A stretch of DNA of 64,000 nucleotides from Deinococcus sp. Leaf326 (GCF_001424185.1 NZ_LMOM01000001.1:523256-587255); one strand, 5' to 3'. Shown: positions 1-14,140, numbered from the stretch's first letter. The notes: generated from the letters alone by a model not told the origin. Numbers and translations: made by a program.

Positions 1-5
1 GGCGT

Positions 6-11
6 TATACT
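6..11 (+). promoter_or_regulatory. -10 element (TATACT) upstream of the radical SAM gene
   Basis: TATACT lies 67 bases before the TTG start at 79, which has its own Shine-Dalgarno sequence, so this would give a conventional leadered mRNA. The -35 region falls outside the window. Confidence 0.4.
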
Positions 12-78
12 GAGAGGCTGTGACGCGCAGGTCCCCGGGGGGAAGTTCCGGCCGGAGGAGCGCGCGGCCGGAGGACTT

Positions 79-1611
<1,533 letters not shown>

Positions 1612-1627
1612 CCGCTACATAAACCAG

Positions 1628-1668
1628 AAAGATCTGGACGGCTTAGTGCCCTCCAGATCTTTTCTTTG
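1628..1668 (+). terminator. Rho-independent terminator after the radical SAM gene
   Basis: An 11-bp perfect inverted repeat (1628-1638 with 1652-1662, 13-base loop) runs straight into a T-rich tract. It begins 17 bases after the stop codon at 1611. Confidence 0.8.
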
Positions 1669-1705
1669 ACCTGCCGTATCTCTGCCCTGGAAAAGTCAAT
1701 ACAGA

Positions 1706-1736
1706 CAATAAAAAACCTCCGCTAAGGCGGAGGTTT
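1706..1736 (-). terminator. Rho-independent terminator of the tRNA-Cys/tRNA-Val operon
   Basis: A 10-bp stem (1713-1722 with 1727-1736) has a 4-base loop and, read on the minus strand, is followed by TTTATT. It begins 5 bases beyond the encoded CCA end of tRNA-Val. Confidence 0.85.
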
Positions 1737-1740
1737 CTGT

Positions 1741-1818
<78 letters not shown>

Positions 1819-1839
1819 TGCCACGCGGGCGGGTACAGA

Positions 1840-1917
<78 letters not shown>

Positions 1918-1980
1918 GATCGGGCGGTTGGTGCTGTCCCTTGCGGGGGCTGGAGATGTCTTTCCTCACCAGCGGAAGGA

Positions 1981-2009
1981 ATAGTAGCACGCGCTTCTAA
2001 AGCTGTAAA
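1981..2009 (-). promoter_or_regulatory. Promoter of the tRNA-Cys/tRNA-Val operon
   Basis: On the minus strand TTTACA (2009-2004) and TACTAT (1986-1981) are separated by exactly 17 bases, a canonical housekeeping-sigma promoter. Transcription would start about 60 bases before tRNA-Cys. Unlike most protein genes here it has a recognisable -35 box. Confidence 0.7.
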
Positions 2010-2053
2010 CCCCGCCCTGAACTCTGCCAGAAACCCCGCCGTGAACCCCCACC

Positions 2054-2896
2054 TCAGCAACGTGGGGCGACTTCGCGGCGGCCAAATTCGGCCCAGCTCG
2101 CGGCGTCGCGGGGAACGGCGCGCGACTCGGTCCAGGCCCAGTAGGGCGTGTAAAGGCTGCGGGCCGTAACGACCTCATCGCGGAAGATTTCGGCGCTCAG
2201 GCCGGTGCGCAGCAGGCCGCTGGTCTCGAACCGGCTCACTACCCCGGCACGGTCGTAGGGCACCCGGCGAAGCTCGGTCTGCCAGCCGTGCGGCGTGGCC
2301 GTGAGGAGCAGGTACCCGGCGCGCGGGTCGCCGTCGGCGGGCGAGCCGACCGAGCCAGTGTTCAGGACCCGCACCGGCCCGAACCAGGCGTCGGCCTGCC
2401 GGTGGATGTGCGAGGCCACCAGCACCCCCGCGCCCGACCCGGCGGCCAGCTCGGCCACGCGCTCCGGCGCGGTGCGGTCGCTCAGGCTCTCGCGGTAATG
2501 ACTGGGCGAGCCGTGGGCGACGAGCACGTCGGGCAGGCCGGCTGCGCGCAGGGTCAGGGTCATGGGCCAGTCCTGCGGCACGTCCAGCAGCCCGGCGCGG
2601 TCGAGCTGGTCGGCGCTCCAGGCCGTCGCGCCCCAGAAGGGATCGGTGAACCAGTCGGCGGGCAGCGCGGGGCTGCGCGACTGCCACAGCCGCAACAGGT
2701 CGTCGTGGTTGCCCAGGGTGAACGACACGTCGGGGCGGCCCAGCAACGTCTGCATGACCTCCACCGAGTCCGGCCCCCGGTTCACCACGTCGCCGTTGAC
2801 GACGATCCGCTCTACGCCCTGCCTCGCAATGTCGGCCAGCACCGCGCGCAGGGCGTCGGCGTTGCCGTGGATGTCCGCAATGACCGCAACCCTCAC
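2054..2896 (-). CDS. Calcineurin-like metallophosphoesterase, YfcE/MJ0936 type
   Basis: This 280-residue protein carries the two-metal phosphoesterase motifs in order: DIHGN near residue 8, GDVVNRGP, GNHD, a central His in the VAHGSP segment and ASHIHRQ, then the conserved NTGSVG segment. Such enzymes hydrolyse phosphomono- or diesters; no substrate can be read from sequence. I place the start at GTG 2896 rather than ATG 2905, because TAGAAT (2909-2904) overlaps that ATG and lies exactly 7 bases before the GTG, the leaderless spacing used throughout this window. The product then begins directly with its first beta strand. The gene stands alone between the tRNAs and cysM. Confidence 0.88.
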   Translation of the reverse strand: MRVAVIADIHGNADALRAVLADIARQGVERIVVNGDVVNRGPDSVEVMQTLLGRPDVSFTLGNHDDLLRLWQSRSPALPADWFTDPFWGATAWSADQLDRAGLLDVPQDWPMTLTLRAAGLPDVLVAHGSPSHYRESLSDRTAPERVAELAAGSGAGVLVASHIHRQADAWFGPVRVLNTGSVGSPADGDPRAGYLLLTATPHGWQTELRRVPYDRAGVVSRFETSGLLRTGLSAEIFRDEVVTARSLYTPYWAWTESRAVPRDAASWAEFGRREVAPRC

Positions 2897-3014
2897 GCCC
2901 GGCATTCTAGGCGCGGCGCCCTGGCAGGTCCGGGACGCTGGAGACATTGCCGACGGCCGGACCGCCTAGCTGCGGGCACCGTTGACCGGCCAGCCAGGAC
3001 CTACACTCCGGGAC

Positions 3015-3983
<969 letters not shown>

Positions 3984-4013
3984 ACCCCGCCCCAGTCGCC
4001 CAGGCAGTCCACT

Positions 4014-4478
4014 TCACCCCTCCCGGTTGACGATGTGGCGGATCTCGCCGGGTGCCACGTCCAGCAGATCGGCCACCACGAGCGGATAGACCGGCCGCGC
4101 GGCGACCCTGTCCAGCGCCACCCACTCGGTGAAGACCTCGGCGTTGTCCAGCACGGTGAAGGAGGCGCCCGGCAGCTCGGGCGGAGCCTCCATATGAAAA
4201 TAGAAACCGATCTCGTGCTGGCGCGCGTCCGGCGGCCCGAAGAAGTTCTCGACAATGCCCACCAGCCGCAGCGGCCCTGGCGGCGTGCCGGTCTCCTCCC
4301 GCCACTCGCGCGCGGCGCAGGCGTACACGTCCTCACCGGTCATCAGGGCCCCGCCGGGAACAAAGGCGAAATGCTGATGGTGCTGGGCGTTCACGAGCAG
4401 CTGACCGGCACGCACACACAGCACGGCCACCCGTACGCTGAATTTCAGGCCCCCCAGGGGCAGACGGATATCGGTCAC
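4014..4478 (-). CDS. Nudix hydrolase
   Basis: This 154-residue single-domain Nudix protein has a complete Nudix box, with the glycine, the first glutamate and then REWREETG in register, so it should bind divalent metal and hydrolyse a nucleoside diphosphate derivative. The substrate is unknown. The start is GTG 4478: TACGCT (4491-4486) lies exactly 7 bases upstream. Longer readings of the frame run into the divergent fusion gene and look non-coding. Deinococcus genomes carry many Nudix genes. The promoter region (4479-4542) is shared with the divergent PlsY-AAR gene. Confidence 0.88.
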   Translation of the reverse strand: MTDIRLPLGGLKFSVRVAVLCVRAGQLLVNAQHHQHFAFVPGGALMTGEDVYACAAREWREETGTPPGPLRLVGIVENFFGPPDARQHEIGFYFHMEAPPELPGASFTVLDNAEVFTEWVALDRVAARPVYPLVVADLLDVAPGEIRHIVNREG

Positions 4479-4542
4479 GCGTCCCAGCGTACTGTTCCGC
4501 CGCGCCGGGTCGGCACAGGCCTGGCCCGCTATAGTCCCCCAT

Positions 4543-6216
4543 ATGCTGTTTCTGTCGGCCCTGCTGCTGCTCGTCGCGTTTCTGGTCGGGAGCCTGCCAC
4601 TGGGGCACTGGCTGTTGCAGCGGGCCGGGGTCAGCACCCGCCTGAACAACGCGCACAACCTCGGCGTCGAAAACGTGTTGCGCCGTGTAGGCCCAGGGCT
4701 GGCCCTGAGCAGCGCGGCGCTCGACGCGGCTAAGGGTTTTGTCGCCCTGCTCATGGCCGCGAGCCTGGGCCGCCCCGAACTGACTGTGCTGGCCGCCCTG
4801 GCCGCCTATCTGGGCCACCTCAACCCGCCGCGCGCGCTGTACGGCCGCACGCCGCCGCGTGGGCGCGGGAACCTCGTGCTGCTGGGCCTGCTCGCCGGGC
4901 TGACGGTCACGGGCGCCCTGCCCTTCTGGGCGACGCTGCTGCCGGTGCTGCTGTACGCGGCGGTGGCCGGCTACTGGGGCTATGTCGGCGCGGCGACCGT
5001 GGCCGGGCTGGCCGGACTGGCGCTGGCAGGCGCGGCCCTGCCGCTGGGACCGGAGGCCAAACTGGCGCTGCTGGGCCTGCTCGCGGCCGCCGCATGGCGC
5101 TTCAAGGAAAATCTGGGCCGGATGCTCGACGGCACCGAGCCGCGCGTGGGTGAGGACGTGCCGCTGGCCGGCAAACGCAACGACGTGGTGGTGGCCGCCT
5201 TCATGATCCATCCCATGACCCTCAAGGACTTCTGGCAGACCCGGCGCTTCGCGTGGATGCGCCCCCTCGTCGAGCGCGGCGTCCTGAGCGAGAAGACCGT
5301 ACGCCAGTTCGCCGACGAGGTGCGGCCCATGAAGGTAGGCGAGCTGCGCGGCATCCGCACGGCGCAGGGCCAGGAAATCCGCTGCTACCTGATTTCCAGC
5401 CCGCTGCTGCCCGACCGCTTCCGCGACGCGCCCGAGCTGGCGACCCGCCGGGCCATCGAGGGCGCGCGGCTGGCGCAGGAGCTCGGGGCGTCGGTGTTCG
5501 GACTGGGCGCTTTCTGGAGCGTGGTGGGCAACAAGGGGGTGGACGTACAGGCCGCGGTACCGGACATCACCGTCACCAACGGCGGCGCCTACACCTCGGG
5601 CACCATCAAGGCTGCCATTCCAGGCATCCTGACGCACTTCGCCGAGACCGGACGCGACCTGAAGGCCGCCACGGCGGGCATCGTGGGGGCCAACGGCGTG
5701 GTCGCCTTCGGGATCGCGCGCACCATCGCGCCGCAGGTCGGGCGCCTCATCATGATCGGGCGCGATCCCGAGAAGCTCGAGCGCAGCGCGAACACCCTGC
5801 GCCGCGCGAACCAGACCACCGAGATCATCACGACCACGAGTTACGACACCCTGAAGGACGCCGACCTGATCTTCACGGCCACGAGCGACCCCAATCCGGT
5901 CGTCTTTCCGCAGCACGTCAAACCCGGCGCGTGGATCTTCGACGAGGGCCGGCCCGCCGACGTGGACGAGAGCGTGGCGCGGATCCCCGGCGTGCGCGTG
6001 ATTCCCGGCGGCGTGGTGCGCCCGCCCGGCAGCATGACGAGCAACATCGACCTGCAGTTCGGGGAGGGCGCCGTGCCCGCCTGTCTGGCCGAGACCCTGA
6101 TCATCGCCTCGACCGGCGACTACGCCCGCAAGAGCCTGGGCGGGCAGACCTTGAGCGAGAACATCAATTTCTTCGTGGACGAAGCGCAGAACCTGGGATT
6201 CACGGTGGTCGACTGA
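4543..6216 (+). CDS. PlsY-like membrane domain fused to an acyl-ACP-reductase-like (AAR) domain
   Basis: This 557-residue protein has two parts. Residues 1 to about 185 are hydrophobic and resemble the glycerol-3-phosphate acyltransferase PlsY: GSLPLG at 16-21, the N-x-G-x-x-N-V-x-R element near 40-48, DAAKG, and GHLNP near 90. The third PlsY motif (GGKGxAT) is degenerate. Residues from about 205 resemble cyanobacterial long-chain acyl-ACP reductase: LGAFWSVV, TNGGAYTSG (345-353), a nucleotide-binding GIVGANGVVAFG (379-390), GGVV, and CLAET, whose Cys514 aligns (from memory) with the AAR catalytic cysteine. Inference: it may reduce acyl-ACP or acyl-CoA to aldehyde at the membrane. TATAGT (4530-4535) 7 bases upstream supports the start and a leaderless mRNA. 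Confidence 0.75.
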   Translation: MLFLSALLLLVAFLVGSLPLGHWLLQRAGVSTRLNNAHNLGVENVLRRVGPGLALSSAALDAAKGFVALLMAASLGRPELTVLAALAAYLGHLNPPRALYGRTPPRGRGNLVLLGLLAGLTVTGALPFWATLLPVLLYAAVAGYWGYVGAATVAGLAGLALAGAALPLGPEAKLALLGLLAAAAWRFKENLGRMLDGTEPRVGEDVPLAGKRNDVVVAAFMIHPMTLKDFWQTRRFAWMRPLVERGVLSEKTVRQFADEVRPMKVGELRGIRTAQGQEIRCYLISSPLLPDRFRDAPELATRRAIEGARLAQELGASVFGLGAFWSVVGNKGVDVQAAVPDITVTNGGAYTSGTIKAAIPGILTHFAETGRDLKAATAGIVGANGVVAFGIARTIAPQVGRLIMIGRDPEKLERSANTLRRANQTTEIITTTSYDTLKDADLIFTATSDPNPVVFPQHVKPGAWIFDEGRPADVDESVARIPGVRVIPGGVVRPPGSMTSNIDLQFGEGAVPACLAETLIIASTGDYARKSLGGQTLSENINFFVDEAQNLGFTVVD

Positions 6217-6450
6217 GGTAAGAGGGCAACTGGCCGCCTGGCCCACTGGCCTAGGCCGGCCGGCGCAGTTCATCCGAAGAGGGTTACGTCATGCTGAACG
6301 TCCACACCGCGCAAATGTGGATAAGCATACCCAGCCCTGACGCCGCCGGGCGGAAAATAGAGGCATCCGAATGACGCTACTCGTCCTCTTCCCTTCCTGC
6401 GCCGTGAGCCGGGGAGGACTGCGCCCCCACGCGGCCAGACAGGAGCACCG

Positions 6451-7539
6451 TTGACAGACTTCACCACGAACGCCGCCCCCAGCCCCGCCACCGCCACGCT
6501 GACCCTCAACGACCAGCGCGAGGCGTATGCCCTGCTCGGCGCGAACGACGCCAACCTGCGGCGGATGCGGGAGCTGACGAAGGCCAAGATCATCGCGCGC
6601 GGCGAGACGGTCACGATCACCGGAGACGAGCCGGACGTGCAGGCGGCCGAGCGCATGGTGCAGGGCGCCCTCGACCTCGTGCGCGGCGGCGGCGAGCTGA
6701 CCCCGGAAAGCCTGCTGCGCAGCGCCCGCCTGAGCACCGAGGGCCGCAGCCTGGCCGCCGAGACCCAGGTCACGGGCCTGAGCCTGCCGCGCGGGCTCAA
6801 GCCCAAGACGCCGGGCCAGAAGCTGTACCTGGAGATGATCGAGAAGTCCGACATCGCCTTCGGGATCGGCCCGGCCGGGACCGGCAAGACCTACATGGCC
6901 GTGGCGATGGCCGTGCAGGCCCTCAAGGCCAAGAAGGTCAAACGCATCATCCTGACGCGGCCGGCGGTCGAGGCGGGCGAGCGCCTGGGCTTCTTGCCCG
7001 GCGACCTCCAGGCCAAGATCGACCCATACCTGCGTCCGCTGTACGACGCGTTGCAGGACATGCTCGACCAGGAAAAGTTCGAGTCGTACCTCACGAGCGG
7101 CGTCATCGAGATCGCCCCGCTCGCCTTCATGCGCGGGCGCACGCTGAACGACGCCTTCATCATTCTCGACGAGGCGCAGAACACGACCGGCGAGCAGATG
7201 AAGATGTTCCTGACGCGTATGGGCTTTTCGAGCAAGGTCGTCGTGACCGGCGACGTGACCCAGATTGACCTGCCGCGCCACGTGACTTCGGGCCTCGCGG
7301 TCGCCAAGCGGGTCCTGAGCCGCATCGAGGGCATCGGCTGGCACGAGTTCACCGACGTGGACGTGGTGCGTCACCCCCTGGTGGGCCGCATCATCCGGGC
7401 CTACGAGGTGGCCGAGGACGCCGAGGAGGACAAGCGCGCCGCCCGCCGGGGCGAGTTCGCCCGGATTCCCGAGGTCGAGGGCGACCGGGTGCCCAGTGCT
7501 CCGGTCACCACCGACCGGGTTGCTGTTACCGGCGACTGA
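6451..7539 (+). CDS. phoH: PhoH family ATPase
   Basis: This 362-residue PhoH-like protein has an N-terminal KH-like RNA-binding region (about 27-82), then a P-loop ATPase with Walker A GPAGTGKT and Walker B FIILDEAQN. PhoH ATPases act with the endoribonuclease YbeY in RNA metabolism, and ybeY follows. The start is TTG 6451, with AGGAG (6441-6445) five bases upstream, so it is a leadered gene. The C-terminal 40 residues are charged and poorly conserved. It heads the phoH-ybeY-dgkA set. Confidence 0.92.
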   Translation: MTDFTTNAAPSPATATLTLNDQREAYALLGANDANLRRMRELTKAKIIARGETVTITGDEPDVQAAERMVQGALDLVRGGGELTPESLLRSARLSTEGRSLAAETQVTGLSLPRGLKPKTPGQKLYLEMIEKSDIAFGIGPAGTGKTYMAVAMAVQALKAKKVKRIILTRPAVEAGERLGFLPGDLQAKIDPYLRPLYDALQDMLDQEKFESYLTSGVIEIAPLAFMRGRTLNDAFIILDEAQNTTGEQMKMFLTRMGFSSKVVVTGDVTQIDLPRHVTSGLAVAKRVLSRIEGIGWHEFTDVDVVRHPLVGRIIRAYEVAEDAEEDKRAARRGEFARIPEVEGDRVPSAPVTTDRVAVTGD

Positions 7540-7623
7540 AGCCAGTTCGACTGGAGCTGGCCTGGGGGCCGGGCGTGGGGAGACCTCTCCTCCCCCCGGC
7601 CCCCAGCCCTTATCCTCTCCCTC

Positions 7624-8091
7624 GTGATCGACCTTATCGCCCGCAAGACGCCGCCCCCCGGCCTGCGCCCCGCCCTGCGCGCCAGCCTGGAGGCGGCGAT
7701 GGTGCATTTCGGAGTACAGGAGCGCGAGGTGACGGTCGTGCTGGTAGGCGACCGGACCATCCGCGCGCTGAAAAAGGAGCACTGGGGCGAGGACGCTGCG
7801 ACCGACGTGCTGAGCTTCCCGACCTGGGAGCCGGGTGACCCGTTCGTGCCGCCGCACCTGGGCGACATCATCGTCAGCCTGGACACGGCGGCGCGGCAGG
7901 CGCAGGCGCGCGGCCACAGCCTGACACGCGAGGTCGCGCTGCTCGCCAGCCACGGCCTCGCGCATCTGGTCGGGCACGACCACCCGCACGCCGAGGGCCT
8001 GGGCTTCGAGGAAGGTGCGACCGGCGAGGAGTGGGAGATCTTCCACGCCGCCTGGGCCGCCGCCCGAGCCGCCCTGCCCGCCGGGGCCTGA
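7624..8091 (+). CDS. ybeY: Endoribonuclease YbeY (16S rRNA maturation)
   Basis: This 155-residue protein contains the YbeY zinc site in HGLAHLVGHDHPH, plus the upstream strand LSFPTWEP. YbeY is a single-strand endoribonuclease needed for 16S rRNA 3' maturation and ribosome quality control. The start is GTG 7624. TATCCT (7611-7616) lies 7 bases before it, so although it follows phoH by 84 bases it probably has its own leaderless promoter. It ends 1 base before the dgkA start, so those two are translationally coupled. Confidence 0.94.
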   Translation: MIDLIARKTPPPGLRPALRASLEAAMVHFGVQEREVTVVLVGDRTIRALKKEHWGEDAATDVLSFPTWEPGDPFVPPHLGDIIVSLDTAARQAQARGHSLTREVALLASHGLAHLVGHDHPHAEGLGFEEGATGEEWEIFHAAWAAARAALPAGA

Positions 8092-8092
8092 C

Positions 8093-8476
8093 ATGCGGCT
8101 GGAGGGCGGCTCGGCGCTGAGCCTGCGGCGGTGGTGGCGCTCGGCAGGTTTTGCCCGCGCCGGCATTGCCCACGCCTACCGCACGCAGCCCAACTTCCGG
8201 GTCGAGGTGTGGGCGGGGACGCTGGCCTGCGCCGTGGCCCTGGCCCTGCGCGCGCCCTTGGCCCCGGTCGCGCTGGCCTGCGCCCTGGTGCTGGGCCTGG
8301 AACTGGTCAACACGGCGCTGGAGGCCGTGGTGGACCTCGCCAGTCCCGAACTGCACCCGCTGGCGAAGGTGGCGAAGGACGCCGCCGCCGGAGCGGTGCT
8401 CGTCGCCAGTGGGGGGGCGCTGCTCGTCGCCCTGGCGGTGCTTCTGCCGCCGCTGCTGCGGGTTCTGGGCTTCTAG
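8093..8476 (+). CDS. dgkA: Diacylglycerol kinase / undecaprenol kinase
   Basis: This 127-residue membrane protein has the prokaryotic DAGK signature LVNTALEAVVDL and the following KDAAAGAVL helix, with three predicted transmembrane segments. It would phosphorylate diacylglycerol or, as in Gram-positive relatives, undecaprenol at the inner membrane. The ATG at 8093 begins one base after the ybeY stop. Next to phoH and ybeY this is a widespread gene order; the usual next gene, cytidine deaminase, is instead near 30 kb. Confidence 0.92.
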   Translation: MRLEGGSALSLRRWWRSAGFARAGIAHAYRTQPNFRVEVWAGTLACAVALALRAPLAPVALACALVLGLELVNTALEAVVDLASPELHPLAKVAKDAAAGAVLVASGGALLVALAVLLPPLLRVLGF

Positions 8477-8512
8477 TCGGAGAGGCCGGCAGCCGGTCGG
8501 TGCTCTAGATAG

Positions 8513-8542
8513 CAGAAAAGGTCGCCGGGCCCGCTGCCCGGC
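8513..8542 (-). terminator. Rho-independent terminator of the erythromycin-esterase-like gene
   Basis: A 7-bp GC stem (8524-8530 with 8536-8542) is followed on the minus strand by CTTTTC. It begins 12 bases beyond the stop of the minus gene and faces the dgkA end. Confidence 0.55.
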
Positions 8543-8553
8543 GTACTGCCCAC

Positions 8554-9708
8554 TCAGACCGGCGCGCCCAGCAGCAACAGGCCGTCCAGAAAAGGAAGTT
8601 GTTCCGCCTTCAGCGGAAAGCCCTGCGGCGTACCGTCCGGCGTGGGAAGCGCCAGCCCACCCAGGTCGGACGCGGCGAACAGCCGGGCCGTAGGTATACC
8701 CTGCCCGGCCCCCACCTGCCGATGACTGGCGACGAAGGCGTAGTCCCCGCCCAAACGAAGGTCCAGATGTGCCCCGGCGCTCCACCAGCCCAGCGTCTCG
8801 CCCCTCATCCGCATCTCGCTACGGGGGCGCTGGAGGTGCGAGTTGTGCGCGAAGACGAGGGTGGGGCCGCGCGGGCGCTCGCGGTCGGCCACAGCCGTCA
8901 GGTGGTCGGCCATGAGGAGGTCGCGCAGGGCCAGCATCCTCTCCACGCGGGTGGGGGTCGGGGCCAGATCGGCCATAACCGCGTGGTAGCGCAGCAGTCC
9001 GGTCGCCGTGCGGGCGTGCAGGCCCGCCTCCCAGAAGCCGGGCCGCGCGGCCAGTTCGGGGGCCTGCCGGCACAGCAGTGTGGCGAGGTCGTCGGCCAGC
9101 ACCCGCAACTCGCGCGCCTGTGGGGTGCGGCCCAGCGACGCGGCCGGGTTCAGCGCCGCCGCCTCGTCGGTCCAGTGGGCGTCGTCGCCGCACAGGCGCT
9201 TGAGGGTCGCCGCGTCTACCGCCACCGCCTGTCCGTGCTCGGTCAGGAAGGCGTGCAGCGCGAGCAGGCTGGTACGCGGGCTGGCCGCCCACATGTTCTC
9301 CAGCGGCGGGTCGAAGCCGTAGAAGCACACCTGATCGGCGCGGTCCCGGCCCGCGTTGACCTCGCGCAGCCACGCCACCAGGGCGTGGTTGGCGGTGTAG
9401 GCCCCGAAGCCGTGGCTGAAGCCCGACCCTATCACCTCGTCGAGCGTGGCTTCGCCTGCCGTGACGTGAGCGTTCACCCGCAGTCCGGCCACAGCGTCAC
9501 TCTCGATGGCGATGGACCGGAAGCCATGCTCCTCGACGAGCGCACGCAGGAAGCGGTTGCGCCAGAGCAAAAAGCCCTCGTCCCCGTGGGTCGGCTCGCC
9601 CAGGGCCAGCAGTCGGGGACGGACAGGCAGAGTGGTGAACAGGGAGGCGAGGGCAGCTCCCGGCCGGGTCATGTCCCAGCCGGGTTCGGACAGATGCAGA
9701 GTCGACAT
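8554..9708 (-). CDS. Erythromycin esterase family protein
   Basis: This 384-residue protein shows the family hallmarks GEPTHGDEGF near residue 37, IAIESD, HGFG and HNSHLQR near residue 292, which supply the His and Glu residues of the EreA/EreB-like active site. Characterised members open macrolide lactones, but many chromosomal homologues have other, unknown roles, so a resistance phenotype should not be assumed. ATG 9708 has an AAGGAAG Shine-Dalgarno sequence upstream and no close -10 box, so it is a leadered transcript. It is transcribed alone and ends at a small hairpin terminator. Confidence 0.85.
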   Translation of the reverse strand: MSTLHLSEPGWDMTRPGAALASLFTTLPVRPRLLALGEPTHGDEGFLLWRNRFLRALVEEHGFRSIAIESDAVAGLRVNAHVTAGEATLDEVIGSGFSHGFGAYTANHALVAWLREVNAGRDRADQVCFYGFDPPLENMWAASPRTSLLALHAFLTEHGQAVAVDAATLKRLCGDDAHWTDEAAALNPAASLGRTPQARELRVLADDLATLLCRQAPELAARPGFWEAGLHARTATGLLRYHAVMADLAPTPTRVERMLALRDLLMADHLTAVADRERPRGPTLVFAHNSHLQRPRSEMRMRGETLGWWSAGAHLDLRLGGDYAFVASHRQVGAGQGIPTARLFAASDLGGLALPTPDGTPQGFPLKAEQLPFLDGLLLLGAPV

Positions 9709-9831
9709 GCCAGCTTCCTTTGCCGCAGAGCCGCCGCAGGCACGGCTGCTCCGGCCCCCTCATCTTTCCTGTGCGGGATGTGAGTCGCCTTACGAGAAAG
9801 CCTTTATCCGCCCTTCATCCCGCGGCCGCCC

Positions 9832-10731
<900 letters not shown>

Positions 10732-10829
10732 CTCCGGCGAGGATACCGCCCGGCACCTGCGGCCCGCGCCCGCGTAGGGGTCTGGCCTGCCTGGACAGGT
10801 AGAGAGGCGGATGCTCTAGCCTGCCCCCC

Positions 10830-11927
<1,098 letters not shown>

Positions 11928-12075
11928 CCCTGGTCTGGGGCCCGGCTCTCCAGCCGGTCTTCACGCCGCGCCGGTCCAGCCCACGGTTTCCCTAAAGACT
12001 GGCCGCACGACCCATGAAGGCCGCCTTGGCCGGGGGGCCATCTCCCCTCCAGGCGGCTGCCCTAGGCTCGGCGAC

Positions 12076-13005
12076 ATGAGTGACGAGAAGAACCAGTCCG
12101 CCGGGAACACACCGGTCAAGAACCAGTACGAGATGCGCGATCCGCTCACGCAGTACCCCCGGCCGCCCTTTCCCGAGCAGCCGCAGCCCGCGCCGGGCCT
12201 CGACGCCCGCATGGTGCCCGAACCCGACCACGGCGAGACGAGCTACCAGGGCTTCGGCCGCCTGAAGGGCCGCAAGGCGCTCATCACCGGGGGCGACTCG
12301 GGCATCGGACGCGCGGTCGCCATCGCCTACGCCCGCGAGGGCGCCGACGTGGCTATCGGCTACCTCCCCAGCGAGGAGGAGGACGCGCAGGAGGTCATCA
12401 AGCTCATCGAGGCGGCGGGAGTCAAGGCACTCGCGCTGCCGGGCGACCTCAAGGACGAGGCGTTCTGCACCGGCATCATCGAGAAGACGGTCGAGGCCTT
12501 CGGCGGGCTCGACATCCTGGTGAGCAACGCCGCCAAGCAGGTGTTCCAGGAAAGCATCGCCGACATCACGACCCAGCAGTTCGACGAGACCTTCAAGACG
12601 AACGTGTACGCCCTGTTCTGGCTGACCAAGGCGGCGATCCCGCACCTCAAGCCCGGCTCGACGATCATCACGACCACGTCCATCAACGCCACGCAGCCCT
12701 CGGAAACGCTGCTGGACTACGCGACCACCAAGGCCGCCATCGCCGCCTACACCGAGGCGCTTTCGGGCCAGCTGGCCGAGAAGGGCATCCGCGCCAACGC
12801 GGTCGCGCCTGGCCCCTTCTGGACGGCCCTGCAGCCCAGCGGCGGCCAGAGCCAGGAGAACCTCAAGAAGTTCGGCGAGCAGGTGCCCCTCGGGCGCCCC
12901 GGCCAGCCGGCGGAAGTGGCCTCCCTATACGTCCTGCTCGCCTCGCAGGAGTCGAGCTACATCACGGGCGGTCTGTTCCCGATCACCGGCGGCAAGCTGA
13001 TGTGA
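12076..13005 (+). CDS. Short-chain dehydrogenase/reductase, general-stress type
   Basis: This 309-residue SDR oxidoreductase has an approximately 55-residue N-terminal extension rich in Pro and Gln, then the NAD(P) loop [12 protein letters not shown], the catalytic Ser region and YATTK (Tyr-x3-Lys). The extension and GLFPITGG C-terminus are typical of the YdaD/YhdF-like subgroup annotated as general stress or glucose-1-dehydrogenase-like proteins. The actual substrate is unknown. TAGGCT (12063-12068) is 7 bases before the ATG, again a leaderless arrangement. Confidence 0.9.
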   Translation: MSDEKNQSAGNTPVKNQYEMRDPLTQYPRPPFPEQPQPAPGLDARMVPEPDHGETSYQGFGRLKGRKALITGGDSGIGRAVAIAYAREGADVAIGYLPSEEEDAQEVIKLIEAAGVKALALPGDLKDEAFCTGIIEKTVEAFGGLDILVSNAAKQVFQESIADITTQQFDETFKTNVYALFWLTKAAIPHLKPGSTIITTTSINATQPSETLLDYATTKAAIAAYTEALSGQLAEKGIRANAVAPGPFWTALQPSGGQSQENLKKFGEQVPLGRPGQPAEVASLYVLLASQESSYITGGLFPITGGKLM

Positions 13006-13032
13006 CCGGCCAGAGGGAGCCTCCGGGCTTCC

Positions 13033-13639
<607 letters not shown>

Positions 13640-13647
<8 letters not shown>

Positions 13648-14140
13648 GGCGCGGCGCGAACAGCCGGGCCAGAAAGGGCCGCGCCTGCGGGAGGGTGTCC
13701 ACCAGCCGGAGCAGCGGCGCTTCGAGGTCCGGGAGAAGCCGGGGCGTGCGGGTATACACGTCCAGCCCGGCGGGCGTGAAGAGCGTGGGCGCGAACACCG
13801 TCACGGCCCAGACCTGCGCCTGCGGGTCGTGGGCCAGCAGCTCCCAGCGACTGGGGGTCAGGCAGGTGGGGAAGGTAAGGCCGCGCCACTCGAAGCGCCC
13901 GGCACCCTCGGCGCCGTGTCCCAGCGGCCGGTCCAGACCCACGATCAGGCGCGGGCGGCCGGCGGCGGTGGCGCGGACCGTGTCCACGACGCGGCCGTCC
14001 GGCAGGAGCGCGTAGGTGACGCTGGGATTGTCCAGCCGGCGCCACAGCGGCAGGCTGGTGCGGGTCACGTACCACGTCCCCGTGACGGCGTGCGGGTCGA
14101 GCCGGCCCGTCCGGCCGGGGAACGCGGCGGCGAGGCTCAC
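13640..14140 (-). CDS. Lipocalin-like protein
   Basis: This 166-residue protein shows the lipocalin G-x-W motif near its N-terminus (TGTWYVTRTSLPLWRR) and, near the end, the AQVWAVTVF...DVYTRTP strand pair typical of the Blc/apolipoprotein-D type. Such barrels bind lipids or other small hydrophobic molecules. No signal peptide is evident, so it may be cytoplasmic. The start is GTG 14140, which overlaps the upstream GNAT stop as GTGA; the longer open frame upstream is a shadow of the GNAT gene. Assignment rests on motif pattern only. Confidence 0.65.

Noticed and set aside
4333..6273. Long minus-strand open frame (about 646 codons) opposite the PlsY-AAR gene.
   Set aside because: Antisense shadow in GC-rich DNA: no recognisable domain and codon bias follows the plus-strand gene.
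6289..8166. Long minus-strand open frame opposite phoH and ybeY.
   Set aside because: Antisense shadow of two well-supported genes.
8554..9708. Calling this gene a macrolide resistance determinant.
   Set aside because: Family membership is clear, but chromosomal homologues are mostly uncharacterised; nothing nearby suggests resistance.
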